Source: Bacillota bacterium (GTDB lineage Bacteria > Bacillota > Clostridia > Acetivibrionales > DSM-1351). Taken from it: 64,000 nt of DNA. This document shows positions 43,705-52,749 of the stretch, piece after piece. Both the position numbers and the translations under genes were made by a program. The notes below the pieces were generated by a model. It was not told the DNA's origin and did not search any database. It worked only from the letters and a program-made list of their open reading frames with translations. Positions within the stretch are counted from its first letter, which is position 1. The number at the start of each line of letters is the position of its first letter. The stretch spans positions 231,646 through 295,645 of the forward strand of contig JAEWCZ010000017.1 of NCBI GenBank assembly GCA_023390335.1. Reading direction: 5' to 3'.

Positions 43705-44369
43705 AAAAAGGAAAAAACATAGAAGTAGAAAAGAAATATGTAATTGATTCGGAAAACGGTCTTCTTTTTGAACAAGTGCGACTGGAGTTTTCGGACTTTA
43801 TGAAAAATTACAATGCTAGCCCCGTAAAAGTAAAAGACAGTGCGGATGATTATTTCGATACTGACGAGGGAGATTTATATAAGAAAAACATAATACTTAG
43901 AAATAGAACGGATAATAAAAGAAAACGTTTAACAATAAAAAAGGATGTTCCTGATGAAACCAAAAGCAGTAGTGACGGTCAGTTGGAAAGATTCGAATAT
44001 GAAACAGAGATCGAATCTGAAAATATAGAGGATAATTGGGAGTTATTAAAGCTATATTGCCCGGAACTAACTGAAAAGTTTCAACCAAAGGATTTTCATA
44101 AAGTAATACGAGTTGAAAAAAACCGTGAGAAAATACTGTTTTCACAAGATGAATTCTCCATTGAGGTCGCTTTCGACAGTGTTACTTATATAAATCTAAA
44201 AAACAAACAATCAAAAAAAGAATATCAGATTGAAATTGAACTTAAATCAGATTACGCTCACAGAGACAGAATAAAGTCAGTATCGGATGAGTTGGAAAAA
44301 AGGTATAGTTTTCTTAAACCCAATTATGAATCAAAGTACAAAAGGGCAGTGGATATGACAGGTGTTTAA
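43701..44369 (+). CDS. CYTH domain protein
   Basis: 222 residues. CYTH (class IV adenylate cyclase / triphosphatase) tunnel-fold motifs: IEVEKKYVID, DDYFDTDEGDLYK, LRNRTDNKRKRLTIKK, YQIEIELK and YESKYKRA. These bind a triphosphate with Mg. Members hydrolyse thiamine or inorganic triphosphate or make cAMP. Last gene of the biosynthetic operon, translationally coupled to the previous gene. In this context it may act on a phosphorylated intermediate made by the operon's kinase. It ends 4 bases into the convergent gene at 44366. Confidence 0.82.
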   Translation: MKKGKNIEVEKKYVIDSENGLLFEQVRLEFSDFMKNYNASPVKVKDSADDYFDTDEGDLYKKNIILRNRTDNKRKRLTIKKDVPDETKSSSDGQLERFEYETEIESENIEDNWELLKLYCPELTEKFQPKDFHKVIRVEKNREKILFSQDEFSIEVAFDSVTYINLKNKQSKKEYQIEIELKSDYAHRDRIKSVSDELEKRYSFLKPNYESKYKRAVDMTGV

Positions 44370-44566
44370 AAAAGATCTATAGTAAATGGTATTTGTTCTC
44401 CGAACAATTCGTTGAAGGTTTTAATGGCTTTTTTGCCCACGCTAAGCATAAGAGCTTCATTAGTTGACATTATTACTTCGGCGTAACCGATAAAAATATC
44501 ATTCTTTGTTAATGCAATTATGCTTCCTTCAGCCATATTTGGATTTGGGGGTATTTTAAGTATCAT
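44366..44566 (-). CDS. Small protein of unknown function
   Basis: 66 residues. ATG at 44566 has a GGAG about 12 bases upstream. No domain recognised; a beta-rich pattern with GSIIALTKNDIFIGYAEV. It overlaps the CYTH gene tail to tail by 4 bases. It may be a genuine monocistronic gene, but coding evidence is limited to length and the site. Confidence 0.45.
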   Translation of the reverse strand: MILKIPPNPNMAEGSIIALTKNDIFIGYAEVIMSTNEALMLSVGKKAIKTFNELFGEQIPFTIDLF

Positions 44567-44670
44567 GATATTAAGCTACTCCGGTACTATTTTTTATAAT
44601 ATATTTTAATTATTCTCAAATTATGTAAAAAATATACTATTAAGTTACCAAAGATAAATCCATTATATGA

Positions 44671-44716
44671 AAAAAGGAACCTGGAGTCCCCTAACCCCAT
44701 GTTCCTTTTTGTTTGT
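44671..44716. terminator. Terminator, possibly of the biosynthetic operon
   Basis: AAAAAGGAAC at 44671-44680 and GTTCCTTTTT at 44701-44710 form a 10-base stem with T run. It is the first terminator-like hairpin after the operon on the plus strand. The rest of the gap 44567-44916 is AT-rich with nothing else recognised. Confidence 0.7.
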
Positions 44717-44916
44717 GTGATATAATATTTATCCTTAAAAGTAATGTTAGCATACATGTAATTATATGTAAATGCCTAGTTTTTATTAATTCTGATTAAT
44801 TATACCAAAATAAGACGAATTACTCATAATTAAATATCTATTTTTGTACGATATATTTTGGTGGGGAATTTTGTTTACAATAAAACAAATAAATTATGTT
44901 TTAGAAAGGTTTTTAT

Positions 44917-46749
44917 ATGTACGAGGATAATGCTAAGTTTAATGTTGCTTCTTCAATAGAGCAAAGTATTGAACTCCTAATGAAGCTAAATCAGGAATAC
45001 GCAAACCTTACTTCAAAGGTAAAAAATCTTGAAAACAGACTTGCTGCGGTATCTGTGCTGATAGATATTAATGAATATATGGGTAACATTCTTCATTTTC
45101 AGGATCTCGTAAGCTATCTGAAAGATGTTATTGCAGGGGTGCTTGGGTTGGATTGCAAGATATACACTCCCGATGATATTTCAAAAATGGATTTAGATAG
45201 TTCATATCTTTCCAGTACTGATTTATACATACAGGATTTGAAGGCTAAGGATATTGAACTCTTTGGATATAGCTCAGGTTCCCTTGGTGTACTGAGTATT
45301 TCAAAACGTGACTTATATGGGTATCTTGTTATTCATCATGAACTGGCTGACATGATTGACGAGGAAAAAAAGGTTTTACTTCAGCTAATTAAAAGCCAGA
45401 TATGTATATACTTTGAAAATGCAATTCTATTTTCAAAGCTTAGGGATTCAGCTGAACATGACGGATTGACCGGCCTCTATAACAGATTGTATTTGTCTCA
45501 ATTGCTGGATAACTGGGAAGATAAGATGGTTGACATAAACGGCGCAATAATACTTGATTTGGATAACTTTAAGAATATAAACGACACTTATGGACATCTG
45601 GCAGGGGATAATGTTATTAGGATGTTGGTGGGGGTTATTAAAAATGTTATAAAAAACCTCCTTGTTTATGCCATACGTTATGGAGGAGAGGAATTTCTTT
45701 TACTTACAAGAGGTATTGATTCGAAGGATATTGTGGAAGCAGCTGAAACGATCCGCAGAGAGTTTAATGGCTTAAAGTATGAAGAAAGCAGTCTTAGCGT
45801 TAGTCTGGGGGTCTCAATTCTAGGTGAAGCCTGCAGGGTAGTGGACTATATGGAGCTTATAAGGAGTGCTGACGATGCATTATATACTGCTAAGAGAATT
45901 GGCAAAAATGTAGTGGTTACCTCAGATGAAGACCTTCAGCTATTCGAGTCTGTATCCTTCAATATTGCAAAGAATCTATCTAGATATAACAGATTTAATG
46001 TTATAGGAGAAATATACAGGGTTAGTTTTAAATCACCTCATTTATTATCTATAGACGAATACAATAAACTTAAATATTGTATTACATCATGTTTCAGGGA
46101 ATATGACGGAATATATGGTTCTGTTTCATTATCATTTGTAGTTTTAACAGACAACCAGATACCCGAGGAGCTTATAGTGCAAAAGATTAATGATACACTG
46201 GTAAGTAATGGATTGGATTACATTAGCTTTGAAGTTTATTCAAACACCGATGCTTACAGGGAGGTTATGCTCCACAGTGAGAGAGTTGCTGCTATCAGTA
46301 TTGCACTGGCAGAGGCCTATGGCCTTCCTGCAGAGGAATGTGAAAAAGTAAAGCTTGCAGCTGCGAATCATGATATTGGCAAGCTGTATGTAAATCCCAA
46401 AATTCTCAACAAACCCGGTAAGCTTACGCCTGAGGAATATGATAAAATCAAAATGCATGCCTTTTATAGCTATCAGTATGCTAAGAGTCGTGAAAACCTT
46501 AAATTCGTTGCGGATTACATATTCTATCACCATGAATATGTAGACGGTTCAGGATATTTTAAGAAAAAAGATATCCCACTCCATTCACAGATTATTGTTT
46601 TGGCAGATATTTTTGATGCGTTAAACGAAAACAGATGCTACCGAGCAGCTTTTAGCAGGGATGAAGCAATCAGGATAATGGAAAGCGAAAAGCATAAATT
46701 TAATCCGGAATTATTTGAATTAATGAAACAGATTGCAAATTACATTTAA
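44917..46749 (+). CDS. GGDEF and HD-GYP cyclic-di-GMP protein
   Basis: 610 residues, no membrane segment. N-terminal coiled coil and GAF-like region (to about 180), then a GGDEF domain with DGLTGLYNR and an intact YGGEEF (256-260), which makes cyclic di-GMP, then a linker and an HD-GYP domain with NHDIGK (H485-D486) and HHEYVDGSGYF, which hydrolyses it. The last motif reads GYF instead of GYP. A bifunctional or conditionally active enzyme is likely. ATG after AGAAAGG. Monocistronic, followed by a terminator. Confidence 0.88.
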   Translation: MYEDNAKFNVASSIEQSIELLMKLNQEYANLTSKVKNLENRLAAVSVLIDINEYMGNILHFQDLVSYLKDVIAGVLGLDCKIYTPDDISKMDLDSSYLSSTDLYIQDLKAKDIELFGYSSGSLGVLSISKRDLYGYLVIHHELADMIDEEKKVLLQLIKSQICIYFENAILFSKLRDSAEHDGLTGLYNRLYLSQLLDNWEDKMVDINGAIILDLDNFKNINDTYGHLAGDNVIRMLVGVIKNVIKNLLVYAIRYGGEEFLLLTRGIDSKDIVEAAETIRREFNGLKYEESSLSVSLGVSILGEACRVVDYMELIRSADDALYTAKRIGKNVVVTSDEDLQLFESVSFNIAKNLSRYNRFNVIGEIYRVSFKSPHLLSIDEYNKLKYCITSCFREYDGIYGSVSLSFVVLTDNQIPEELIVQKINDTLVSNGLDYISFEVYSNTDAYREVMLHSERVAAISIALAEAYGLPAEECEKVKLAAANHDIGKLYVNPKILNKPGKLTPEEYDKIKMHAFYSYQYAKSRENLKFVADYIFYHHEYVDGSGYFKKKDIPLHSQIIVLADIFDALNENRCYRAAFSRDEAIRIMESEKHKFNPELFELMKQIANYI

Positions 46750-46815
46750 ATTCTCAAATTATCTTTTATAATGTACATTCTTCATAAAGTCTACATACTA
46801 TATATTGTCAATATA

Positions 46816-46850
46816 TCAAACCCAATCAAAAGTTGGGTTTGATTGTTTGT
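46816..46850 (+). terminator. Rho-independent terminator
   Basis: TCAAACCCAA at 46816-46825 pairs with TTGGGTTTGA at 46833-46842, followed by a T-rich stretch. Confidence 0.75.
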
Positions 46851-46903
46851 TGGCAAATTTTTAGGACAGCTGTCTGGAATCACGGCTTAGGGGGTAAAAG
46901 GCT

Positions 46904-47836
46904 ATGACTGAAATGGAGTATGTTACACATTCTATTGAAACGAACCTATTCTTTTTAAGAATTATTAAAGAACACCTGATATTTACAATTGCTGCACTTA
47001 TGCCAAGAGATCAAGGAATGGTTCCTGAGTTGGAAAAAACCATTAATAATCTTGAAGAATTGTTAAAAGAAACAGTAATGATGGCAAATGGAGTAGTACC
47101 GACTCAAAATCTTATGTTCGGAGATATTGTTACACCATATACACTAAGGGCAGAGACGGCTACTCAATTCTATACAGGAATAAAGATAAATACAAATATT
47201 ACACAAATGGAAATCTCTCTATTAAACGGCATCAGACCCGTGTCAAAAACAATGCCTCCTAAAGCTGTAAGCATGCTGAACCAGCGTATTATGGCATTGC
47301 TAAACAAAATTATCCAAACAAAGAAAATGGTACTTACCAATGTTTTATCCTGTAAAATGTTTACCACGATTTATCCGCTAATGCTGGAGCATGTAACCCG
47401 TGAGGCAGAACACTACTTACAACATCTTCAGAGATTGGAAAGTTCCCATAATCTTTTGGAAAATCCAAGAGATGCAGCCGGTATGGAAGCATTCTGGGAT
47501 AATATTATGAGTGAACATGGCAAATTCATAAGAGGTTTGCTTGACCCTTCCGAAGAAGCCCTAATACAACAGGCCAATGATTTTGCAGACATATTTGCAG
47601 AACTTACAAATCAAGCGAAGATGGCTATAAATCAGTTGGAACTTCTTCCTCAGGTTACACGAAGAAGTTTTAATGCAACTGTGAATATTAAAAATTTCAA
47701 AGAGCAGAGTACAGAAGGTTTGCTTGATTGCAAGATAAGAGCTATCATATTGCCTCTGCTAAGCGATCATGTACTAAGAGAAGCAAACCATTTCTTGAAG
47801 GAATTAAGAATGGTAGAAGGTAAAGTACACATGTAA
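46904..47836 (+). CDS. DUF2935 protein (duplicated helical, ferritin-like)
   Basis: 310 residues, nearly all helical, with two related halves. Each half repeats E/H-containing helices: FLRIIKEHLIFTIAAL and EHVTREAEHYLQHL, then SEHGKFIRGLLDPSE and DHVLREANHFLKEL. The spaced Glu/His residues suggest a di-metal four-helix bundle, as proposed for DUF2935. Biochemical role unknown; the family is common in Firmicutes. ATG after AGGGGGTAAAAGGC. No operon partner. Confidence 0.8.
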   Translation: MTEMEYVTHSIETNLFFLRIIKEHLIFTIAALMPRDQGMVPELEKTINNLEELLKETVMMANGVVPTQNLMFGDIVTPYTLRAETATQFYTGIKINTNITQMEISLLNGIRPVSKTMPPKAVSMLNQRIMALLNKIIQTKKMVLTNVLSCKMFTTIYPLMLEHVTREAEHYLQHLQRLESSHNLLENPRDAAGMEAFWDNIMSEHGKFIRGLLDPSEEALIQQANDFADIFAELTNQAKMAINQLELLPQVTRRSFNATVNIKNFKEQSTEGLLDCKIRAIILPLLSDHVLREANHFLKELRMVEGKVHM

Positions 47837-47928
47837 AAAAGAGTAGTTGAGTAAATACTGTAAAACGAGTGTAGGAAATGATATAATTGGTACATTAACT
47901 ACAGTCGTCAAACAGGGAGGATAAGTGT

Positions 47929-49053
47929 ATGCAGTACCGCGAATTGGGTAATACCGGGGTAAAGTTATCAGCTTTGGGATTTGGTGCAATGAGATTACCG
48001 CAAACTACTGTTGATGGTAAAACGGTTTTTGATACAGAAGAGAGTATAAGGATGATACATAGGGCTTTCGAGTTGGGTGTGAATTATATTGATACAGCAC
48101 CGTACTATTGTGAAAAGCAGAGTGAGGAGATTGTTGGAAAGGCCATAAAAGGTTGGAGAGATAAAGTTTATCTTTCAACCAAAAATCCGATTGAAGATGC
48201 TTCCGGCGACCATTATAGAGAAAGGCTTGAAAATTCGTTAAAGAAACTTGATACTGACTACATTGATTTTTATCATATGTGGGGAATAAGTCTTGAGGCT
48301 TTCGAGCAGAAAATAAACGTAAAAGACGGCCCGCTTTCAGCGGCATTAAAAGCAAAAGAAGAAGGTCTAATAAAGCACTTATCCTTCTCATTTCATGACA
48401 AGGCCGAAAATATGCTAAAGTTAATTGATACCGGGTACTTTGAGACAGTTTTATGCCAGTACAATATGTTGGACAGGAGTAATGAGGCTGGTATTGCTCA
48501 TGCACACGATAAAGGACTTGGCGTAATGATAATGGGCCCTATTGGCGGAGGAAGACTGGGAGCACCATCAGAAGTAATCCGTAAATTAATTTCCGGTGGA
48601 GCAAAAAGCAGTGCCGAACTCGCTTTAAGATTCGTAATTTCTAACCCTAATGTTACGTGTGCATTGTCAGGTATGAGTAGCATGGACATGGTTGAGGAAA
48701 ATGTAAAGGTTGCATCAAACCAAGAGCAGCTTACAAATGAAGAAATCATTGCAATAAATGAGGCAATGGAACAAAATAAAAAGTTATCTGACTTGTATTG
48801 TACGGGTTGCAATTACTGTATGCCATGTCCAAAGGAAGTTAATATTCCTAAAATATTTGAATATATGAACTATCATCGTGTTTATAAATTGACTGATTAT
48901 GCAAAAGCAGAATATATAAATATCGGAACCAACGAATGGGTTAAAGGAAATAAGGCTGATGCATGTATAGACTGCGGTATATGTGAACAGAAGTGTCCTC
49001 AGAAAATACAAATACGCAAACAGTTAAAGGAATCACAAAAAGCTTTGGCATAA
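47929..49053 (+). CDS. Aldo/keto reductase with C-terminal 4Fe-4S domain
   Basis: 374 residues. Aldo/keto reductase barrel with GFGAMRLPQ, the DTAPYYCEKQSEEIVG region carrying the catalytic Tyr, and LSTKNP with the Lys. The C-terminal 100 residues carry two cysteine clusters, CTGCNYCMPCP and CIDCGICEQKCP, for two iron-sulfur clusters. Such fused enzymes occur in anaerobes and probably use ferredoxin-linked electrons as well as NAD(P)H. Substrate unknown. ATG after GGGAGG. Convergent with the glycosyltransferase gene. Confidence 0.88.
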   Translation: MQYRELGNTGVKLSALGFGAMRLPQTTVDGKTVFDTEESIRMIHRAFELGVNYIDTAPYYCEKQSEEIVGKAIKGWRDKVYLSTKNPIEDASGDHYRERLENSLKKLDTDYIDFYHMWGISLEAFEQKINVKDGPLSAALKAKEEGLIKHLSFSFHDKAENMLKLIDTGYFETVLCQYNMLDRSNEAGIAHAHDKGLGVMIMGPIGGGRLGAPSEVIRKLISGGAKSSAELALRFVISNPNVTCALSGMSSMDMVEENVKVASNQEQLTNEEIIAINEAMEQNKKLSDLYCTGCNYCMPCPKEVNIPKIFEYMNYHRVYKLTDYAKAEYINIGTNEWVKGNKADACIDCGICEQKCPQKIQIRKQLKESQKALA

Positions 49054-49075
49054 TATAAACTTATTTTTAATTTGT

Positions 49076-50617
49076 TCAGGGTCGACGGAAAAGCTTCCGC
49101 TGGCCCTGTTTCACAATTAGTCTAATTGATTGGTATGAAAATATTATGAAAATTGGGTATAACCCATACAGGTATCTTGATTTTACTTCCCAGAAAAAAT
49201 AAAACCCCAGATAAAGTAGTATGGTATAAACCAGAAGCTCGGCTTTGAAATCCTTTTGTTTAATACAGTTCCAAAGGTAATATGCTAAAAGAGCCAGAGT
49301 TATCCAGTTGTACGTGTGCAAAAACCAGTTAAGTGAGCCTCTTAGGATTCGGTGACCCGGTTCAGCATATTTTATGAGGGGAGTATTGTAGAGTTTAAAA
49401 TTTTCCCGCTTTACTGCCTGGCTTAAACCGTAAAAATTAACATTGTAGGTTCCTTCTGTCCATGTCCAGAAGGTTTTTTTGATATATCCTTTTAATGTGT
49501 TTTTCTTACCTACGTTCTGATATTTGTCTATAATATCGTGGATGAAAAACCTGGAAGCCAACTTTGGGTCGCATTTGTAGCGTGACACAAATATGGAGGT
49601 ATTGCGGCCACCGTCCCAATATCCGAGCTTACTATCTGCGGGAAATCCTATATTAATCCATCTCCATACAGGATTTGCGTGAATACCAACCGGTTCATCG
49701 ATTATACCACTTTTAAACCCTACAAAACTGAATAACCTAAGTGGTAGTGTGAAAGCCAAAACTGCTATGATAGTTCCGGCAATGAAGCTTCTTGAACTAA
49801 TTGTACGTTTGAAAAGTTTGCTGTTTAGTGCCCAATAAACCAGAACTGCAAGCAAAAACAGCAGTGCAACACTTCTCATAAAATTACCCAGCATAAGGAA
49901 TAACGCTGTGTATACTGCATATTTTACAAGGGAGGTTTTTGCAAATCTTATAGCGAAAAGCAGTCCTGCCACACACATAGAAGTGCTTATAATATCACCA
50001 TATGTAAGGTTATCCAGAATAATTGACGGCAAGAAGCACACTGTCATAAGTAGTACACCACAGGAAGAATTTTTTTCATTTTGGAAAAGCTCTTTATAAA
50101 GCTTATAGGTTAGCCATGCAGTCAAAGTTGTAAATATAATATTACAGAACCTTAGGGTAAGGAGATTATCAGGAAAGAATAAATAAAGAAAAGCAAAGAA
50201 CAACGTAATACCTATGTTGTTGGGATAATATCCAAGATAATTGCCGACTCCCAGAGAAGAAAACTTTCCATGGAGAAATTCCCGTGCAAAGCCTTCAACA
50301 ATAGCAGCATCTTCATAGGCATTTACCGGAAACATTAAAATATATAACACTTGAACAGCAACATAAATGGCAAGAATGGTTAAAATAGTTCTTTTCTCAT
50401 TAAAGCGGGTTAACGCATGCCCAAAACCATAAATACCCACAAGTATAATAAATATAGGTATTGAAAGACCAATTAGTATTAATGGCTTTTGGGGTATTAT
50501 TTTTGGGAGAGGGTTTGATTTTGCCCTAAGTAACAGAGTTAGTAACCACATTGATGAAAAAAACAGAGACAGAAAGGTAAAGGCCAGAAATTTCATTTTA
50601 TCAGCGATATTTCTCAA
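49076..50617 (-). CDS. Polytopic membrane glycosyltransferase (PMT/GT39-like)
   Basis: 513 residues from a TTG start at 50617, 8 bases after AGGAGG; the in-frame GTG at 50626 overlaps that site. About 11-12 membrane segments. The first external loop contains NAYEDAAIVEGFAREF, the acidic motif seen in polyprenol-phosphate-sugar-dependent glycosyltransferases of the GT-C fold. It probably transfers a sugar from a lipid carrier to an extracytoplasmic glycan or protein; the substrate is unknown. It stands alone. Confidence 0.75.
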   Translation of the reverse strand: MRNIADKMKFLAFTFLSLFFSSMWLLTLLLRAKSNPLPKIIPQKPLILIGLSIPIFIILVGIYGFGHALTRFNEKRTILTILAIYVAVQVLYILMFPVNAYEDAAIVEGFAREFLHGKFSSLGVGNYLGYYPNNIGITLFFAFLYLFFPDNLLTLRFCNIIFTTLTAWLTYKLYKELFQNEKNSSCGVLLMTVCFLPSIILDNLTYGDIISTSMCVAGLLFAIRFAKTSLVKYAVYTALFLMLGNFMRSVALLFLLAVLVYWALNSKLFKRTISSRSFIAGTIIAVLAFTLPLRLFSFVGFKSGIIDEPVGIHANPVWRWINIGFPADSKLGYWDGGRNTSIFVSRYKCDPKLASRFFIHDIIDKYQNVGKKNTLKGYIKKTFWTWTEGTYNVNFYGLSQAVKRENFKLYNTPLIKYAEPGHRILRGSLNWFLHTYNWITLALLAYYLWNCIKQKDFKAELLVYTILLYLGFYFFWEVKSRYLYGLYPIFIIFSYQSIRLIVKQGQRKLFRRP

Positions 50618-50771
50618 GTTATACACCTCCTAACTAAAAAATAAGTAAACGATTTTTCCTGCTATCATAATGTAACCTATAGAACTTTTAAAATACGTGT
50701 TAAATTTTTGTTTTCTTGAAATCATTGACTTTGCTTACAGCATACTGCTACAATTACAGTAAATTCATAAG

Positions 50772-50865
50772 ACAGTTCGTAACCATCCTGTCTGTAAACA
50801 AAACTAGGGCCTGCTATCGGAAGGATAGCTTATTTTGTTTAAACAGGGCGTATGCCCTTTTTTTA
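50772..50865 (+). promoter_or_regulatory. Structured leader with terminator-like hairpin (possible attenuator)
   Basis: AAACAAAA (50796-50803) pairs with TTTTGTTT (50833-50840), enclosing a GCTATC/GATAGC stem; then AGGGC (50845-50849) pairs with GCCCT (50854-50858) and a long T run follows. An AGGGC at 50806-50810 could pair with the same GCCCT instead, which would give an alternative fold. It ends 20 bases before the gene at 50886. No known riboswitch class was recognised. Confidence 0.4.
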
Positions 50866-50885
50866 TTTGGTTTGGAGGATAATTT

Positions 50886-51884
50886 ATGAGGAAAATCGGA
50901 ATTACAACTACGGTTCCTATAGAAATTCTGCTTGCAGCAAACTGCAATGTAATTGATTTAAATAATGTATTTATATCCGGTGAAAAGTATTCAGAGGACA
51001 TAGAAAGGGCTGAAAGAGACGGCTTTCCCAAAAGTTCCTGTGCATGGATAAAAGGAATTTATGGAGCATGCCTGCGTTTTGGAATAGAAGAAATTGTAGG
51101 AGTTCAGGAGGGTGATTGTTCCAATACGGTCGCATTGCTAGAGGTTCTCAAAATCAAAGGAATAAAAGTGCATCATTTTTCTTATCCAGCATCACATGAC
51201 ATTAACGATATAACTATAGAAATGAATAAATTTATGAAGGTTTTTAATGTCAGCGTGGAACAGGCGGAGTCTGTCAGAAAGGCATTAAACAGTATCAGAA
51301 ATAAGGCTAAAGTTATTGATGAGCTTACCTACATAGACAACAAGGCTACAGGCTTAGAAAATCATATATCACAAGTAACTTTGAGTGACTTTGACGGCAA
51401 CCCCGAAAAATGTACGGAATTTCTAGAAGCAAAAATAAGTGAGATTACAAAAAGACAGCCGAGAAAACAGGCGTTAAGATTAGGCTACATAGGTGTTCCA
51501 CCAATGACTTGCGATATATATGAGTATGCGGAGAGGTTTAATGCATGTTTTGTATATAATGAGGTACAAAGAGAATTTGCTTTTCCAAGGGCAGAACAAG
51601 CTAAAAACATTTTTGAACAGTATTATGATTATACTTATCCCTATGACCTTGAATTCAGGCTTATGGAAATAAAAAAACAAATTGCGCTGAGAAGACTTGA
51701 CGGTATTGTCCACTATACTCAGTCCTTTTGCCACAAAGCCATACAGGACATAGTAATAAAGCAGCAGCTTGATATTCCTGTTTTTACTATAGAGGGCGAT
51801 AAGTCAAATTGCCTTGATTCACGGACAAAGCTGCGGCTTGAAGCTTTTCTGGATATGCTGGGTGATTTAAGGGGGATTATGTAA
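50886..51884 (+). CDS. 2-hydroxyacyl-CoA dehydratase-like iron-sulfur protein (HgdB/YjiM type)
   Basis: 332 residues. HgdB/BcrC/YjiM fold with cysteines in PKSSCAW (C52), EGDCSN (C78) and a C-terminal SFCHKAIQ. True dehydratases need two such subunits; here there is one, followed at once by its activase (1-base overlap). That arrangement fits the double-cubane cluster proteins, homodimers that perform low-potential two-electron reductions with an ATP-driven reductase. It could also be an uncharacterised dehydratase. ATG after TTGGAGG. A possible attenuator precedes it. Confidence 0.78.
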   Translation: MRKIGITTTVPIEILLAANCNVIDLNNVFISGEKYSEDIERAERDGFPKSSCAWIKGIYGACLRFGIEEIVGVQEGDCSNTVALLEVLKIKGIKVHHFSYPASHDINDITIEMNKFMKVFNVSVEQAESVRKALNSIRNKAKVIDELTYIDNKATGLENHISQVTLSDFDGNPEKCTEFLEAKISEITKRQPRKQALRLGYIGVPPMTCDIYEYAERFNACFVYNEVQREFAFPRAEQAKNIFEQYYDYTYPYDLEFRLMEIKKQIALRRLDGIVHYTQSFCHKAIQDIVIKQQLDIPVFTIEGDKSNCLDSRTKLRLEAFLDMLGDLRGIM

Positions 51885-52642
51885 TGAAAATACTTGGAAT
51901 TGATATGGGAAGCAGAGAAGTAAAAATAGCTCTTATGGATAAAAATTCAAACATACATAAGCAAAAAATTAGCACAATGGCTTTTTATAAAAATTACTGT
52001 AAATATAAGAATGGCAAACTGGAGGTTGACGTAAGTAGAATAGGAATAAATGAAGAGGTTGTTGCAGTATCAACGGGATATGGCAGGAATAACACTGATA
52101 TCAGTATGTTCAGGCAAATAACAGAAATAAAGGCGCATGTTTATGGAGCTATTTATCAGACAGGGTTGAAAGATTTTACCCTTCTGGATGTGGGTGGTCA
52201 GGATGTGAAGGTTGTAAAGGTTGAAAAAGGCTTGATAACTGACTTGGAGATGAATGACAAATGCGCTGCTTCCTGTGGAAGATATTTGGAAAATATGGCA
52301 GGAGTTCTGGAAATTCCTCTCGAGAAATTGACAGTTTACTACGAAGCACCTGTAGAACTGAACTCCACTTGTTCAGTTTTTTCAGAATCTGAACTCATCG
52401 GTAAAATAGCGGAAGGGATTTCACCGGAAAGACTGTGTGCTGGAGTAAATTATTCACTATACAGAAGACTTAGACCTTTGCTTTCAAAATTCAAAGGAAA
52501 AAGGCTGGTTGTGTCGGGAGGAGTAGCGGAAAGCAAAGCTCTTGTACATTACCTGAAAAACGATTTTGATGAAATAATAAAGCTGGATGAACCGCAATTT
52601 AACGGTGCAATCGGATGTTGCAGATATGGATCGCTTTTTTGA
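51884..52642 (+). CDS. Acyl-CoA dehydratase activase (BadF/HgdC-type ATPase)
   Basis: 252 residues. ASKHA-fold ATPase: phosphate motifs GIDMGSREVKIAL and LLDVGGQDVKVV, the iron-sulfur ligand motif NDKCAASCGRYLE and a second STCSVF, plus an adenosine motif VVSGGVAES. The dimer holds one 4Fe-4S cluster and drives electron transfer to the partner at the cost of ATP. Overlaps the partner gene by one base (TAATG), so translational coupling is likely. Confidence 0.9.
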   Translation: MKILGIDMGSREVKIALMDKNSNIHKQKISTMAFYKNYCKYKNGKLEVDVSRIGINEEVVAVSTGYGRNNTDISMFRQITEIKAHVYGAIYQTGLKDFTLLDVGGQDVKVVKVEKGLITDLEMNDKCAASCGRYLENMAGVLEIPLEKLTVYYEAPVELNSTCSVFSESELIGKIAEGISPERLCAGVNYSLYRRLRPLLSKFKGKRLVVSGGVAESKALVHYLKNDFDEIIKLDEPQFNGAIGCCRYGSLF

Positions 52643-52749
52643 TTTTTTTACCTTTTTACAAAAAAATTTTTTGGACACAATATTAAAAGTATTGAATCTA
52701 TTTTAATTTGTTCTCTTACCATAGCAAAACAGGCAGGGAGGGATTTATT

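Noticed and set aside
31373..44369. Operon as the closthioamide cluster or a standard butirosin cluster
   Set aside because: No adenine-nucleotide alpha-hydrolase-like thioamidation enzyme and no phosphopantetheinyl transferase as I recall for closthioamide, and no 2-deoxystreptamine or BtrO/BtrV-type genes as in butirosin. Only the logic is shared.
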